In this document: piece after piece, positions 63,813-64,000 of the stretch
Position numbering within the stretch: the stretch's first letter is position 1
How the letters are laid out: each line of letters starts with the position of its first letter
Origin: Sphingopyxis sp. JAI128
GTDB taxonomy: Bacteria > Pseudomonadota > Alphaproteobacteria > Sphingomonadales > Sphingomonadaceae
Assembly: GCF_014207235.1 (NCBI RefSeq)
Contig: NZ_JACHDA010000004.1
Coordinates: 186,001 to 250,000 of the forward strand
Direction: 5' to 3'
DNA length: 64,000 nucleotides
Program-made: the position numbers and the translations under genes
Notes under the pieces: generated by a model
Told to the model about the DNA's origin: nothing
The model's database searches: none
The model's input: only the letters and a program-made list of their open reading frames with translations

Positions 63813-64000
63813 TCAGAATTTGAAGCCTGCCTCGATCCCGTAGATGCGGGGTTCGTTGACGTAGCTGGTCAGATTGTTGAAATCGATGCCGCCGGTCGGC
63901 GATTCATCGCCCGTGATGTTGCGCACGAAGCCGGCAATGTCGAAGCGGTCGGTCTTGTAACCGACGCGGACGCCGCCCTCGATCAGCTTGTCGTCCGAAA
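63813..64000 (-). CDS. TonB-dependent receptor, C-terminal fragment (cut by window edge)
   Basis: About 62 residues of barrel C-terminus, ending GFKF with the terminal Phe. FDIAGFVRNITGDESPTG and FNNLTSYVNEPRIYGIEAG match TonB-dependent receptors of the sphingomonad type. The gene continues past the window edge. Convergent with the ICMT-like gene; a GC hairpin at 63777-63800 lies between them but has no U tract. Confidence 0.8.
   Translation of the reverse strand, partial: SDDKLIEGGVRVGYKTDRFDIAGFVRNITGDESPTGGIDFNNLTSYVNEPRIYGIEAGFKF

Noticed and set aside
1-64000. CRISPR arrays, prophage, IS elements, integrases
   Set aside because: No regular direct repeats with spacers, no transposase or integrase motifs seen in any frame.

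Overview
This window comes from a high-GC alphaproteobacterium, most likely a sphingomonad (Sphingopyxis or a close relative). The evidence is the codon bias, the gene order secB / Tim44-like / mltA / smr, rpmH-rnpA-yidD-yidC-engB, GAnTC-rich intergenic DNA, and intergenic inverted repeats of the sphingomonad type (for example arms beginning CGTCACCCCGGACTTG). It reads as chromosomal DNA with no phage, IS element, integrase or CRISPR array. The taxonomic call is inference.

Region 1 (1-11.7 kb). After a small GFA-family gene comes a compact minus-strand operon: an anchored five-motif cytochrome, a lipoprotein with two GlcG/HbpS domains on a Gly/Thr-Pro stalk, a 643-residue outer-membrane beta-barrel, and a 1430-residue protein that fuses ten CXXCH heme sites to an LVIVD-type beta-propeller. 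It has the parts list of a porin-cytochrome electron conduit but not the known architecture, and it is the best candidate here for an undescribed system. gdhA lies just upstream, followed by a divergent CcmI/NrfG-like TPR gene.

Region 2 (11.8-17.5 kb). A secreted unknown, putA with a divergent lrp-type regulator and two perfect operator-like palindromes between them, and tRNA-Gly(CCC).

Region 3 (17.6-27 kb). A nine-gene B12 uptake and late-assembly operon (btuB, membrane protein, DUF1636 Cys-rich protein, cobT, phosphatase, cobS, cobC, cbiB, cobQ, cobU; ten genes counting btuB) led by a clear cobalamin riboswitch. Almost every gene overlaps the next by a few bases.

Region 4 (27-41 kb). Mostly housekeeping: S41 protease lipoprotein, rlmE, ppx, a glycine-zipper protein, phytase-like protein, rpmB, tadA, DUF4136 lipoprotein, trpS, murJ, secB, Tim44-like, mltA, smr and dapE.

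Region 5 (41-47.5 kb). Cupin, GST, engB, yidC, yidD, rnpA, rpmH, a PGPGW protein and a 45-residue entericidin. Five large intergenic inverted repeats and one small one fall between 41 and 53 kb; the remarkable one is a 145-bp imperfect palindrome between yidC and yidD.

Region 6 (47.6-56.7 kb). A one-directional run of small detoxification-type genes (VOC, GST, GFA, DUF899, DUF1428, DoxX, alpha/beta hydrolase) headed by a TetR regulator whose promoter contains a near-perfect 22-bp palindrome.

Region 7 (56.8-64 kb). comM, DUF1905, a GGDEF cyclase, an overlapping M23 peptidase/bactofilin pair with a GAnTC cluster upstream, an ICMT-like methyltransferase and the C-terminus of a TonB-dependent receptor cut by the window edge.
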